Numbered from the stretch's first letter, positions 20,033-28,958 are shown. The stretch is 64,000 bases of DNA from Thermaceae bacterium (GCA_026987375.1 JALSMT010000086.1:30768-94767), one strand, 5' to 3'. Made by a program: numbers and translations. Notes: generated by a model not told the origin, from the sequence alone.

Positions 20033-21166
20033 ATGCGTACCCTTTTAGTCGCCATAGCCATAATCAGCGCGCTCGCCTGGGCCAGCCCCGGCTGGATACG
20101 CTGGGCCGACCACGATGATGAGGGCTATAGCCGCTTCGTAATCGAGCTGCCCTTGGGCACTTCTTACAAAACCAGCTCGTCTACCGCAGTCTTGCGGGTC
20201 GATACCGGCCTCGAAAATCAGCGGCAAGAAACCTTTAAGCCCGACAACAAAGCGGTAGAACGGATAGAAGTAACTCCCGCAAGCGGCGGGACGCGCATAA
20301 ACTTCTACCTGCAACCCGGCGCCTCTCTCAAGAAGACCTTTGTGCTCGAGGGTCCGGCGGGCAGGTTCCGCCTGGTAGTAGACTTCCTCAACCCCAAAGA
20401 CGACGGCTCCAAAGCCCAACCCAGCAAGCCCAAACCGCAGATACCGGTGGTAGTGTTGGACCCGGGTCACGGCGGCCCCGACCCCGGCACGGTCGGCTTC
20501 GTAGTAGAAAAGCAGGTAACCCTAGACCTGGCCCGCAGGGTAGAGGCGTTGCTGCAAAACGCCGGCATTAAGGTGTTCCTAACCCGCGACGGCGACTACG
20601 ACCTAGCCCCTAAGAACGTCAGCGACCTGATGCAGCGCAAACGCATAGACCTGGCCAAACGGGCGCGCATGACCAACGGCAACCGCAACCTTTTCGTCTC
20701 AATTCACGTCAACTCGGCCGAGCGCCCCGCGCGCGGCGTCGAGGTCTATTACCTGGGCAAGACCCTCGACAGCCGCGTTCTCTCGCTGGCGATAGCCGAA
20801 AACGGCGGCGGCGACCTGGGTGTGCAGCTCACCAAAGAAACCACCTCCACCGCGGAGCAGGCGCTGGCCGACCTGATAGCCCAAGGCAACCTGCAGTTTT
20901 CGCGACATCTGGCGCAGGTAATACTCAAAGACGTCACCGGCAAAACCGGCGCGCTCAGCCGCGGCGTACATTCGGCGCCTTTTTACGTCCTCCGCTACGC
21001 CCGCATCCCCGCGGTTTTGGTCGAGGTAGGCTTCGCCAATCACCCCGTAGAAGGAAAGCAGCTGGCCCGCAGCGACTACCGCCAGCGGCTGGCCGAAGGC
21101 ATAGCCGCGGGGATACTCGAGGTGCTGGGTAACGGCGCTTTTGCAACCGCTGGAAAACAGCGCTAA
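20033..21166 (+). CDS. N-acetylmuramoyl-L-alanine amidase
   Basis: The 377-residue protein is an exported zinc amidase that cleaves the peptide from N-acetylmuramic acid in peptidoglycan, for turnover or cell separation. It has a signal peptide (1-17), an AMIN-like beta domain (about 20-125), a Pro/Lys linker, and an Amidase_3 catalytic domain from about 140. Zinc and catalytic residues are seen in VLDPGHGGPDPGTVG, in the Glu of EKQVTLDLA, in FVSIHVNSA and in the catalytic Glu of VLVEVGFANHP. The ATG is 9 bases after TATAAT (20018-20023) with no Shine-Dalgarno sequence, suggesting a leaderless message. deoC follows after 17 bases. Confidence 0.9.
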   Translation: MRTLLVAIAIISALAWASPGWIRWADHDDEGYSRFVIELPLGTSYKTSSSTAVLRVDTGLENQRQETFKPDNKAVERIEVTPASGGTRINFYLQPGASLKKTFVLEGPAGRFRLVVDFLNPKDDGSKAQPSKPKPQIPVVVLDPGHGGPDPGTVGFVVEKQVTLDLARRVEALLQNAGIKVFLTRDGDYDLAPKNVSDLMQRKRIDLAKRARMTNGNRNLFVSIHVNSAERPARGVEVYYLGKTLDSRVLSLAIAENGGGDLGVQLTKETTSTAEQALADLIAQGNLQFSRHLAQVILKDVTGKTGALSRGVHSAPFYVLRYARIPAVLVEVGFANHPVEGKQLARSDYRQRLAEGIAAGILEVLGNGAFATAGKQR

Positions 21167-21183
21167 AGAGGTAGCATAAAAGC

Positions 21184-21849
21184 ATGGACTACGAGCTCGC
21201 CAAGTACATAGACCACACCCTCCTAAAGCCCACGGCGACACCGGCAGATATAGAAAAACTGTGCCGCGAAGCCAACGACAACTACTTTTACGCCGTCTGC
21301 GTCAATCCCGCCTTCGTTCCGCTGGCCAAGAAGGCGCTAGGGGCCAGCGGCGTCAGGCTGGCGGCGGTGATCGGCTTTCCCTTGGGGGCCAACAGCAGCG
21401 ATATCAAGGCCGCCGAGGCCGCCCTGGCCTACAGCCAAGGCGCCGACGAATTGGACATGGTAATGGCCATTGGGCTGGCCCTGGCCGGCGACTGGCAAGC
21501 AGTGGAAGCAGACGTGCGCGCGGTGCGCAACGCCGCGCCCAAGGCGGTTCTCAAAGTAATACTGGAAACCGGATTCCTGAGCGAAGACCAGATTAAAAGA
21601 GCCGCCGAGGCCGCCCTGGCGGGGGGCGCCGATATTCTCAAGACCTCCACCGGCTTCGGACCCCGCGGGGCCAGCGTGGCGGACGTGCGCCTCCTCAGCG
21701 AGGTAGCCGCGGGGCGCGCCGGCGTCAAAGCGGCGGGGGGAATACGCAACCGCGCCGACGCCTGGAAGATGATAAAAGCCGGGGCTACGCGCCTAGGCAC
21801 CTCCAGCGGCGTGGCCCTCGTCAACGATGGGGAGGCCGAAGGTTACTAG
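21184..21849 (+). CDS. deoC: Deoxyribose-phosphate aldolase
   Basis: DeoC splits 2-deoxyribose 5-phosphate into glyceraldehyde 3-phosphate and acetaldehyde in deoxynucleoside catabolism. The 221-residue protein shows the N-terminal DHTLLKPTAT signature, the Schiff-base lysine in DILKTSTGFG (about Lys153), and the second active-site lysine in VKAAGGIR. TAGCAT at 21172-21177 lies exactly 6 bases before the ATG, matching the TANNNT leaderless pattern. The 3' end overlaps the next gene by 23 bases. Confidence 0.95.
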   Translation: MDYELAKYIDHTLLKPTATPADIEKLCREANDNYFYAVCVNPAFVPLAKKALGASGVRLAAVIGFPLGANSSDIKAAEAALAYSQGADELDMVMAIGLALAGDWQAVEADVRAVRNAAPKAVLKVILETGFLSEDQIKRAAEAALAGGADILKTSTGFGPRGASVADVRLLSEVAAGRAGVKAAGGIRNRADAWKMIKAGATRLGTSSGVALVNDGEAEGY

Positions 21850-22954
21850 CAACAAAGCAAAACCGCGCTGGCTGGGGTACGCCCTGCTGCTGGCGCTGGC
21901 TTTACTGGCGCTGTGGCAGCAACGGAGCGGTTATACCAACCCCTCCCCCGCCGGCACGGCCAACCTGCGGGTCTACTTCATGCCGGAGGACGAAGACAAG
22001 GCTCTATCCGCCCTCAACGACTCTTTGGGCGGCGCGCGCCGCACGCTCGACCTGGCGCTCTTGGAGCTGAACGACACCCGCCTGGGGAGCTTGCTGGTAA
22101 GCGTCGCCGCGCGCGGCGTGCGCGTCAGAATCTTCAGCGAGCGCGAGCACCGCACGGAAACTCTGCAAACGCTGTTGGCCGCCCGGCAGGGCCAGCAAAG
22201 GGGCAGGCCGCGCGTCTCCGGCGCAGAGGCCAGAGCGGCCGCCAGCCCCAGCGGCGCGCACTGCGAGCGAATCGCCAAAATTAACGTCTGCTACGACGAC
22301 CGCCCCGGTCTTATGCACGACAAGTTTGCAGTAGTAGACGATAGCGCAGCCTGGAGCGGCAGCACCAACTGGAGCTATAACGGCCTCCACAAAAACGACA
22401 ACGACCTACTTCTGCTTAGCGGCCAGCCCGCCGCCAAGGTCTATCACGACGCTTTTACCGCTCTGTGGGAGCGCAAAGGGAGCAGCCCCTCGCCTAAAAC
22501 CCTCGACCTGGGCGGCGGTAAGGCGGAAGTCTACTTCGCCCCCTCGTTTGGCCGGCAGGCCGAGGCCAGGATCGTTAAGGAACTGCAAGGAGCCCAGAAG
22601 GAGATCTTGATGGCGGCCTTCGTGCTCACCAACCCGCGCATCATCAGCGCCCTCAACGCCGCCGCGCGCCGCGGCGTTACGGTGCGCGTCCTGCTCGAGC
22701 GCCGCAACCTGCCCGACTCGCGTGAAGAAGACTTGGACAAGCAGGTACAAACGCGCCTGGACGCCAACCCCTACACCATGCACCTCAAGACCATAGTCAT
22801 CGACGACCGCAGCGTAATTACCGGCTCGTTCAACTTTACCCGTTCGGCGGTCAGTCGCAACGACGAGAACCTGCTCGTTCTCACCTACCCCAAGCTGGCG
22901 CGGCGTTACAAAGAAAAGGTATGGGAGCTATGGCAAGCGGCAAGCCGACGTTAG
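21827..22954 (+). CDS. Membrane-anchored phospholipase D-like protein
   Basis: This 375-residue protein has an N-terminal membrane helix (about 15-32) and two phospholipase-D half-domains, each with an HKD motif: HDKFAVVDD at about 164 and HLKTIVIDD at about 319. PLD-family members include cardiolipin synthases, phospholipases and nucleases such as Nuc; the short loop style (SGSTNWSYNGL, TGSFNFTRSAV) and single anchor resemble Nuc-like endonucleases, so nuclease or phosphodiesterase are both possible. The start overlaps deoC. It overlaps maf by 34 bases. Confidence 0.75.
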   Translation: MGRPKVTSNKAKPRWLGYALLLALALLALWQQRSGYTNPSPAGTANLRVYFMPEDEDKALSALNDSLGGARRTLDLALLELNDTRLGSLLVSVAARGVRVRIFSEREHRTETLQTLLAARQGQQRGRPRVSGAEARAAASPSGAHCERIAKINVCYDDRPGLMHDKFAVVDDSAAWSGSTNWSYNGLHKNDNDLLLLSGQPAAKVYHDAFTALWERKGSSPSPKTLDLGGGKAEVYFAPSFGRQAEARIVKELQGAQKEILMAAFVLTNPRIISALNAAARRGVTVRVLLERRNLPDSREEDLDKQVQTRLDANPYTMHLKTIVIDDRSVITGSFNFTRSAVSRNDENLLVLTYPKLARRYKEKVWELWQAASRR

Positions 22955-23523
22955 TCCTGGCCTCCGCCAGTCCCAGGCGGCGTGAGCTGCTGGATAGACT
23001 GGGATTGCCTTTCGTGGTGCGCCCTACGTACACCGACGAGGAGTTGCAACGAGGTGAACCACCCGCCGAAAGCGCCCGTCGCCTGGCCCTGCTCAAGGCC
23101 CGCGCCGCGGCGCGCGGCGACGGCGAATGGATTATCGCCGCCGACACCCTGGTAGAACTCAACGGCAAAATACTAGCCAAGCCAAAGGACGCTCGCGAAA
23201 ACGAACTCTTTTTGCGGGCCCTTTCGGGAAAAACCCACAACGTCCACACCGGTTTAGCCGTCGTCTCACCGCAGCGCAGCCGCTCGCTGGTCAGCACTGC
23301 GCAAGTAAGTTTCCGCGACCTGGCAGACTGGGAGATAGCGGCTTACGCCGCCAGCGGCGAGGGTTTGGACAAAGCCGGCGGCTACGGCATTCAGGAAAAG
23401 GGGATGATGCTGGTTTACGGCGTCAACGGAGATTTTTATACGGTCATGGGCCTGCCGGTGGCCATGCTGTGGCAAACCCTGGCCGCCATGGGCTACCCGC
23501 TAGCGGAGGCTTGGAATGCTTAG
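22921..23523 (+). CDS. maf: Maf-like nucleotide pyrophosphatase
   Basis: Maf proteins hydrolyse dTTP, UTP or modified nucleotides to monophosphates and are linked to septum formation. The 200-residue product carries the family signatures LASASPRRRELL near the start, AADTLV at about 75, and the KAGGYGIQ segment. The gene starts within the end of the phospholipase-D-like gene; a second in-frame ATG at 22930 is an alternative start. It leads the mreCD-PBP2-minC row, overlapping mreC by 8 bases. mreB, often found at this place, is not here. Confidence 0.92.
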   Translation: MGAMASGKPTLVLASASPRRRELLDRLGLPFVVRPTYTDEELQRGEPPAESARRLALLKARAAARGDGEWIIAADTLVELNGKILAKPKDARENELFLRALSGKTHNVHTGLAVVSPQRSRSLVSTAQVSFRDLADWEIAAYAASGEGLDKAGGYGIQEKGMMLVYGVNGDFYTVMGLPVAMLWQTLAAMGYPLAEAWNA

Positions 23524-24292
23524 GCTGGCCTTTATCGGCTACGTAATCCTGGCTCTGGCGCTCTCCTCTCTGACCAGCCGCGTCGCCCCTCGGCTGCCCG
23601 CCGAGGTTTCGGCGCGAATCGCTCCTCTTTTCGCCATCGGCAAGCGCGCGGCCGTCAACGTGCGCGCGGCGCTGCACACCTTCAGCGACCGCCGCGACCT
23701 GCGCCGCGAAAACCAGATGCTCAACGAAGAACTCGCTTGGCTCAAGGAAAAGAACCTGGCGCAAAAGGTAGAGCTCGAGCGGCTGCGCCGCGCCCTGGCG
23801 GTGCGCGAGACGCAGGCTCCCGGAGTGGTCGCGATTGCGCCGGTAATCAGTGAAGACGCCTCCGGCCTCTACCGCCGCCTGGTAATAGGCCTGGGTAAAA
23901 ATGACGGCCTCTCGGCGGGAATGCCGGTTACCAGCCCCGACGGCCTGGTGGGGGTGATCATCGAGGCCGGCGCCCATCGCTCGGTCGTGCGCACCGTGGT
24001 AGACCCGCAGTCGCGTGTTGGCGTACACCCCGCAAACAGCCCCGGCCGCGGCATCGCCTACGGCGAGCCGCCGGCCGCCCTCAGGGTAGAGCTGCCCGTC
24101 GAGGTAGACGTTGCGGTTGGCGACATCCTGGTTACCGGCAGCTTGCAGGGAGTCTTCCCCGAAGGTATCCCGCTGGCCCGCGTCAGCAAGATTCTGCCGC
24201 GCCCCGCGGGAGCCCTGAGGAAAGAGGTCCGCGCCGTACCGCTGGTAAAATTCGGGTTGCTGGAAGAAGTGGTGGTGTTGAGCAAGCTATGA
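23516..24292 (+). CDS. mreC: Rod shape-determining protein MreC
   Basis: MreC is a bitopic scaffold that connects the MreB cytoskeleton to cell-wall synthases. The 258-residue protein has an N-terminal membrane helix, a coiled coil (about 60-100, rich in Leu and Glu) and a periplasmic beta domain with the signature VITSPDGLVGVIIEAG-like segment at about 140. A GCGGAGG ribosome-binding site precedes ATG 23516. The stop overlaps mreD by 4 bases. Confidence 0.92.
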   Translation: MLRLAFIGYVILALALSSLTSRVAPRLPAEVSARIAPLFAIGKRAAVNVRAALHTFSDRRDLRRENQMLNEELAWLKEKNLAQKVELERLRRALAVRETQAPGVVAIAPVISEDASGLYRRLVIGLGKNDGLSAGMPVTSPDGLVGVIIEAGAHRSVVRTVVDPQSRVGVHPANSPGRGIAYGEPPAALRVELPVEVDVAVGDILVTGSLQGVFPEGIPLARVSKILPRPAGALRKEVRAVPLVKFGLLEEVVVLSKL

Positions 24293-24762
24293 AAGCTATT
24301 CTGCTAACCTTCTTCACCATCATCCTGCAAACCCTCATATCGGGTCTGCTGCCCGACCGTCTCAGCCCGCCCGACCTGTGGTTCCTGCTTGTCCTGGCGC
24401 TGGCCAGCAGACAAAACCCCTACCTGGGCCTCGCCAGCGCCTTCGCCCTGGGTTTGTTGCAAGACCTCAGCTCGGCGGGGTACTTGGGGTTTCACGCCCT
24501 GGGGCTGGTGAGCGCCGCCTACGCCTTCTACGGTCTGCGCCGCTGGCTGCGTTGGGAAGAGCCCCCCGCCAAGGCGGTCATCCTCTTTCTGGCTTTCCTG
24601 GCCAAGTGGGGCGGCTACTTACTGCTGGTCTACTGGCTGCGCTACGCTACGCTGCCTCCCAGCACCTGGCTATCGGTTTTCTTGCCGGAAATGCTGCTGA
24701 CGCTGGCCCTGGCGCCCCTCTTCCTGCCGCTGGCCGACGCTCTCTTGGGAGCCGGGGAGTAG
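24289..24762 (+). CDS. mreD: Rod shape-determining protein MreD
   Basis: MreD is a small integral membrane partner of MreC. The 157-residue product has about five hydrophobic helices and little else, with the recognisable LLQDLSSAGYLGFHALGLVS segment (family: LLxDxxxGxxLGxxal). Assignment rests on hydropathy, this segment and position between mreC and the PBP2 gene. Confidence 0.88.
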   Translation: MKAILLTFFTIILQTLISGLLPDRLSPPDLWFLLVLALASRQNPYLGLASAFALGLLQDLSSAGYLGFHALGLVSAAYAFYGLRRWLRWEEPPAKAVILFLAFLAKWGGYLLLVYWLRYATLPPSTWLSVFLPEMLLTLALAPLFLPLADALLGAGE

Positions 24763-24766
24763 TCCA

Positions 24767-26542
24767 GTGCCGAGCCGAGTACGCCTGCTGCTGGGCTTCA
24801 TTTACCTGGTAATGCTGCTGCTGATAGGGCGGCTTGTGCAGCTGCAGGTCTTGCAGCACGGCAAGTACGCCACCCTGGCGGAAGGCAACCACCAGCGCAC
24901 CGAAACCATACCTGCGCTGCGGGGTCGCATCTTCGACCGCAACGGCACGCCCATCGCCGCCAACCGTATAGCCGTGGATCTGCGCTACAGCGGCGGCCCC
25001 ATACGCTTCAAGAAGCGTATCCTAGGCGTCATCGGCCTGGACGAGCTGCCCCAGGTCAAAGACAAAGACGTAGTGCTGGCCGCCAACCTGCCAGACGAGT
25101 GGGTGCCGACGCTGGCCGAGCTAAGCGCCGGCCAACAGAACCTCAAGCTGGTGGAGCGCGTGGAGCGTTATTACCCTAACCCAATATCGGGGCCGGTCAT
25201 CGGATACGTGCAAGAACCCAGCGCCAAAGACCTGCGCAACGGCTACGAGCGCGGCGACTTGGTAGGCCGCTCCGGGCTGGAGGCGGCGCTAGAAGACACC
25301 TTGCGCGGCCGCCGCGGCCTCAAACTGGTGGAGGTCAACGTTCACGGCGAGGTGATCCGCGAGCAGACGCTGGCCGCCCCCAAGCCGGGCAAGGACGTCT
25401 ACCTGACAATAGACCTCAACCTGCAGCGCGCCGCCGAAAAAGCGCTGCAGGAATCGCTGGCCGACATCAACGCCTGGCGAGACAAACTAAAACTGCCCCA
25501 CGAAAGAGTAGCGAGAGGAGCCATCGTAGCCCTAGACCCTACAAACGGCGAGGTTCTGGCGATGGCTACCGCGCCCGCGTACGACCCCAACCTCTTCACC
25601 CGCCGCCCCTCGCCCAGTAAAGAGATAAAGGCCCTGCAAAGCGACCCCGCCCACCCGCTGCTCAACCGCGCGGTCCAGGCCTACACTCCCGGTTCCACCT
25701 TCAAAGCGGTTACCGCCAGCGCTCTATTGGAAAAACGCTTGGTAACACCCAGCACCGTCTACCGCTGCCTGCCGTACATCCGCTTCGGCAAGCAGATCAG
25801 GCGTAACTGGTCCTGGCGCGACATGGGTCCAATGACGGTCAAGGAGGCGCTGGCCTATAGTTGCAACACCTGGTTCTACCAGGCGGTAATAAACTCGGGC
25901 CCGGAAAAGACGGTAGACGTGATCGCCGACCGCGCCAGAGAGTTTGGCCTCGGCGGCTACAGCGGTATCGAGCTCGCCGAAAAACCGGGCCTGATTCCAG
26001 ATCGTGAGTGGAAGAAAAAGCGATTCAAAGAGCCCTGGTACCCCGGCGAAACCCTTTCCGTGGCCATCGGCCAGGGAGCGGTTTTAGCTACGCCGCTGCA
26101 AATAGCCCGCATGCTGGGCGCCATCGCCACGGCGGGCAAGCTCAGCCAGGTTCACTTGACGCGCAAAATAGCCGGCGGGCTGCAAAAGCTCCCCGCCAAG
26201 CAGGTCCCTGGCCGTTTCTGGCGCACTTTGCAAGAGGGCTTGCGATTGACCGTAACCGAGGGCACGTCTTCCTTCCGCCTCAAAGACTTTTCCGTACCCA
26301 CCGCCGGCAAGACCGGCACCGCCGAAACCCCCGGTAAAAAAGCCGGCTACGAACACGCTTGGTACGTCGGTTACGGCCCCTATCCGCTGACAGATAAAAG
26401 ATACAAGCCGCTAGTAGTGGCGGCCTTTTTCGAAAACGCCGGCGAGGGCAGCCGCGTTGCCCTGCCGGCGGCCAAGAAGGTAATGCAGGCCTACTGGCGA
26501 ATAGGACCAAAGGCGCCCGCGACCCCGCGCAAAACCCCGTAA
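24767..26542 (+). CDS. mrdA: Penicillin-binding protein 2 (elongation transpeptidase)
   Basis: PBP2 cross-links peptidoglycan during lateral growth. The 591-residue protein has a membrane anchor (about 5-25), the dimerisation/pedestal domain with GRIFDRNGTPIA and GRSGLE, and the transpeptidase domain with all three motifs: STFK at Ser310, SCN at Ser365 and KTG at Lys515. The GTG start is preceded by GGGGAG and lies 4 bases after mreD. It ends 18 bases before minC, which has its own -10 box. Confidence 0.95.
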   Translation: MPSRVRLLLGFIYLVMLLLIGRLVQLQVLQHGKYATLAEGNHQRTETIPALRGRIFDRNGTPIAANRIAVDLRYSGGPIRFKKRILGVIGLDELPQVKDKDVVLAANLPDEWVPTLAELSAGQQNLKLVERVERYYPNPISGPVIGYVQEPSAKDLRNGYERGDLVGRSGLEAALEDTLRGRRGLKLVEVNVHGEVIREQTLAAPKPGKDVYLTIDLNLQRAAEKALQESLADINAWRDKLKLPHERVARGAIVALDPTNGEVLAMATAPAYDPNLFTRRPSPSKEIKALQSDPAHPLLNRAVQAYTPGSTFKAVTASALLEKRLVTPSTVYRCLPYIRFGKQIRRNWSWRDMGPMTVKEALAYSCNTWFYQAVINSGPEKTVDVIADRAREFGLGGYSGIELAEKPGLIPDREWKKKRFKEPWYPGETLSVAIGQGAVLATPLQIARMLGAIATAGKLSQVHLTRKIAGGLQKLPAKQVPGRFWRTLQEGLRLTVTEGTSSFRLKDFSVPTAGKTGTAETPGKKAGYEHAWYVGYGPYPLTDKRYKPLVVAAFFENAGEGSRVALPAAKKVMQAYWRIGPKAPATPRKTP

Positions 26543-26560
26543 CGTGGCATACTGAGCAGC

Positions 26561-27106
26561 ATGCGTTTGCGAGCAACCCTAGGAGCGCTGGCGCTCCGTC
26601 TCGATGGCGACGAAACGGCGAAGCAGATAGAAACGGCCCTGCAAGAATCTCCGGACATGCCGTTAGAAGTGGAGATAAACGGCCAGGTAAGCGGCGAAGT
26701 CGTTTCTTCTCTATTGCAAACGGCGCAGAACCTGGGAAGGCGGCTCGTCTTCCGCCCGCCGCGCAAAGAGAAGGTGGTGCTCTACACAGAGGTGGTGGCC
26801 CACAATCTGCGCAGCGGCCAGCGGGTGCAGTCGGCAGGCACCGTCGTTGTGCTGGGCGACGTGAACCCAGGAGCCGAAGTCATTGCCGGCGGCGATGTCA
26901 TAGTCGTCGGCAAGCTGCGTGGTCTGGCCCACGCCGGGGCCGAGGGCAACGAGAAAGCCGCCATCTGGGCCCTGCAGCTTGCGGCCAAGCAACTACGTAT
27001 CGCTTCCCACGTCGCCATCGCCCCGGAAGAGCCGCCCAGCAGCATCTCCCCCGAGCGGGCTCGCGTCAAGGACGGTCAGATAATAATAGAGCCTTGGGGC
27101 AGGTAG
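26561..27106 (+). CDS. minC: Septum site-determining protein MinC
   Basis: MinC inhibits FtsZ polymerisation away from midcell when recruited by MinD. The 181-residue product ends in the conserved beta-helical domain with VVVLGDVNPGAEVIAGGDVI and GAEGNEKAAIWALQL. The N-terminal domain is short (about 75 residues). minD and minE are not in the window. CATACT at 26549-26554 stands 6 bases before the ATG and there is no Shine-Dalgarno sequence, so it may be expressed from a leaderless message in addition to readthrough from the mre row. Confidence 0.92.
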   Translation: MRLRATLGALALRLDGDETAKQIETALQESPDMPLEVEINGQVSGEVVSSLLQTAQNLGRRLVFRPPRKEKVVLYTEVVAHNLRSGQRVQSAGTVVVLGDVNPGAEVIAGGDVIVVGKLRGLAHAGAEGNEKAAIWALQLAAKQLRIASHVAIAPEEPPSSISPERARVKDGQIIIEPWGR

Positions 27107-27142
27107 CACCGCTTCACAACTAGACCGCGATTGCGTAAAAAG

Positions 27143-27162
27143 AAGCCGCCCCAGGGCGGCTT
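27143..27162 (-). terminator. Terminator after thx
   Basis: AAGCCGCC and its complement form a tight hairpin that is followed on the minus strand by CTTTTTAC. It lies just downstream of thx and should end the rpsT-thx transcript. Confidence 0.75.
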
Positions 27163-27179
27163 GCGGAAGAAAAGGTTAT

Positions 27180-27263
27180 TTATTTTTTACGGCGGGGGCG
27201 ATACTTGCCGAATGTGCCCTTGGCGATCTTGCCCTTGCGGGTCTTGCGATCTCCTCTGCCCAT
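27180..27263 (-). CDS. thx: 30S ribosomal protein Thx
   Basis: This 27-residue, very basic peptide begins [13 protein letters not shown] and ends KYRPRRKK, matching Thx, a small protein bound in the head of the Thermus 30S subunit where it stabilises RNA folds. It is easily missed because of its size. The start is secured by TAGGAGG, whose TAG is also the stop codon of rpsT, so the two genes are translationally coupled. Thx is strongly associated with Thermaceae, and this supports the taxonomic placement. Confidence 0.93.
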   Translation of the reverse strand: MGRGDRKTRKGKIAKGTFGKYRPRRKK

Positions 27264-27273
27264 AACTCGCCTC

Positions 27274-27564
27274 CTAAGCCTTTAGGCTGCCCAGAATCTG
27301 GTGCAGTTTCTTCATCAAACGCGACTTTTTACGCGCCGCGGTCCTCTCGTGCAAAGTCGAGCCCTTGGCGGCCTTGTCTATCAGGCTCTCGGCCACGCGC
27401 AGGTAGTTGAGCGCGCGCTCTTTATTGCCGGCCTCTGCGGCCTCTATCGCTTTCTTGCTGAAGGTTTTGATCATCGACTTACGCGCCTTGTTCCGCGCGC
27501 GCCGCTTTAGCGACTGGCGGTGGCGTTTCATCGCCGACGGGGTACGTGCGCTGCTATTAGCCAT
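27274..27564 (-). CDS. rpsT: 30S ribosomal protein bS20
   Basis: bS20 is an early-assembling, helical 16S-rRNA-binding protein. The 96-residue product is highly basic with the family features [21 protein letters not shown] N-terminus and the [23 protein letters not shown] segment. The start ATG at 27564 follows GAGGAGG by a few bases; an upstream ATG in frame is less well placed. It is followed by thx. Confidence 0.95.
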   Translation of the reverse strand: MANSSARTPSAMKRHRQSLKRRARNKARKSMIKTFSKKAIEAAEAGNKERALNYLRVAESLIDKAAKGSTLHERTAARKKSRLMKKLHQILGSLKA

Positions 27565-27606
27565 ATTCCTCCTCATACGCCCCTTTGGGGCAAGCCACCC
27601 GCAAGT

Positions 27607-27911
27607 CTACCACAGCGGGCGCGCTCCTGCCAAGACGTGTAATCGGTCAACACAAATGTTAACGACCGAGACCCACCAGGGGACCGGCTCCTCTCGCATC
27701 ATAGCCAGGAAGTCTAAGGGGGCCAGGCCGTCTAGGGCACGGTAGGGTCTTTGTCGGTTGTAATAGTCGAGGTATTTGGTCGAGCTCGGTTCGAGTGCTG
27801 GCTAAGGTGGGTAGGGAGGCGAGTAAAGAAATCGTCGCCTAGGGTCTGTTGCGTCTGCTCGGTGCGGCGCTTTCTTTTGAGCTCCTGGGAAATGCGATCG
27901 GCCAGCACAAA
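27607..27911 (-). pseudogene. Relic of an rve-type transposase
   Basis: The last part still reads in one frame (27780 to the TAG at 27607) and gives TKYLDYYNRQRPYRALDGLAPLDFL, the C-terminal signature of integrase-core transposases of the IS481/IS3 kind. Upstream, ELDQ and then RISQELKRKRR...GDDFFTRLPTHLS continue the resemblance in other frames, so there are at least two frame disruptions and the catalytic DDE region is gone. It is a decayed insertion sequence. Confidence 0.65.
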
Positions 27912-28184
27912 ACTAAGCCGTCCTCCGTCTCAGCAATATCCTGGATTGCAGACTCCAGCAAGTCGCAAGCCCGCTAATATATCTAGCCTGTAGCAGGTCG
28001 AAAGCAAGGAGCGGCGTCAGGCGAGAACGACAGGACGTCTTTTTGACGCCAGGTCAAGTGATCCTACGCCGCCGAAACGCTTTCCCCTCTGCATCCCCTT
28101 TCGCCTTCGCCCGCCTGACCATTCAAAACGTCCTGCACGGCCAGAGGCGGCGAGCGTGGGGCCGCCGCCTGCTAGGCTATAGCT
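27912..28184. other. Intergenic sequence next to the transposase relic
   Basis: No gene is recognisable. An inverted repeat GGCGTCA ... TGACGCC (about 28013-28050) may be a former element end or a hairpin. The last bases carry TAGGCT (28173-28178), a TANNNT-type -10 box 6 bases before the next start codon. Confidence 0.4.
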
Positions 28185-28412
28185 ATGGATCCCTTTTTTG
28201 CGGTTCTGCTAATGCTCATCAGCTTTATGCTGGCCGCCCGCGGCTGGATGGTCGGGCAGCGCTGGTCGGTGGTATTTCTAGCGGTGCCGGCGTTTTATCT
28301 GTTCATCGCTCACAACTTTTGGGCTTCCTCGGGTTGCTTGCTAGTCTTACTAGCCGGCTGGTGGTACCTTAAAAGGTTCGAACCCGAGCAAAAACCACCC
28401 CAGAGTGGTTAA
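28185..28412 (+). CDS. Small membrane protein, unknown
   Basis: I do not recognise this 75-residue protein. It is almost entirely hydrophobic, with about three membrane helices separated by Arg-Gly-Trp and Asn-Phe-Trp turns, and ends in a charged, proline-rich tail (FEPEQKPPQSG). The likely start follows TAGGCT by 6 bases without a Shine-Dalgarno sequence, consistent with a leaderless message. It is followed by a short AACCAC/GTGGTT hairpin and then the HNH gene. Confidence 0.6.
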   Translation: MDPFFAVLLMLISFMLAARGWMVGQRWSVVFLAVPAFYLFIAHNFWASSGCLLVLLAGWWYLKRFEPEQKPPQSG

Positions 28413-28424
28413 TATATACGCAAG

Positions 28425-28958
28425 ATGAACCTGAGCGTTCCCCGCATCTTGGTTCTCAACGCCGGCTACGAGCCCTTGGGCCTGACCAGTGTAAAGCGCG
28501 CAATCATACTGGTGCAAAGTCAGGCGGCGCTGACGGTAATAGAAAGTCAGCACTTTTTACGTACTCCCAGCAGCAGGGTGCCCGTGCCTTCGGTTATCCG
28601 CATCACGCGCATGATCCGCCGCCCTCCCGGGCGGCTTTCTCCTAGCCGGCGCAACGTTCTCAAGCGCGACGGTTATACCTGTCAGTACTGCGGCCTGAAG
28701 TCTGCGCATCTCACCATAGACCACGTCCTGCCCCGCAGCAGGGGCGGCCGCGATACCTGGGAAAACCTGGTGGCCGCCTGCCACAAGTGCAACGTCCGCA
28801 AAGGCGACCGCACCCCCAGCGAAGCCAAAATGCCGCTGCTACGGCAGCCAAAACAACCCGGCTATCTCTCCTGGATAACCTTCGAGATACGCCAGATACC
28901 CGCAGAGTGGAGGCAATTCTTACCCCTCAAGCAGACTAGCCGCGTATACGCCGACTAA
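28425..28958 (+). CDS. HNH endonuclease family protein
   Basis: The 177-residue protein contains a C-terminal HNH domain (about 75-135): RDGYTCQYCGLKSAHLTIDHVLPRSRGG and then NLVAACHKCNVRKGDR, with both zinc CxxC pairs and the DH-N-H catalytic pattern. The N-terminus, VPRILVLNAGYEPLGLTSVKRAI, is typical of a widespread chromosomal group in Deinococcota, cyanobacteria and actinobacteria whose substrate is unknown. TAATAT (28410-28415) lies 9 bases before the ATG. Its 3' end overlaps the convergent EamA gene by 23 bases. Confidence 0.88.
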   Translation: MNLSVPRILVLNAGYEPLGLTSVKRAIILVQSQAALTVIESQHFLRTPSSRVPVPSVIRITRMIRRPPGRLSPSRRNVLKRDGYTCQYCGLKSAHLTIDHVLPRSRGGRDTWENLVAACHKCNVRKGDRTPSEAKMPLLRQPKQPGYLSWITFEIRQIPAEWRQFLPLKQTSRVYAD

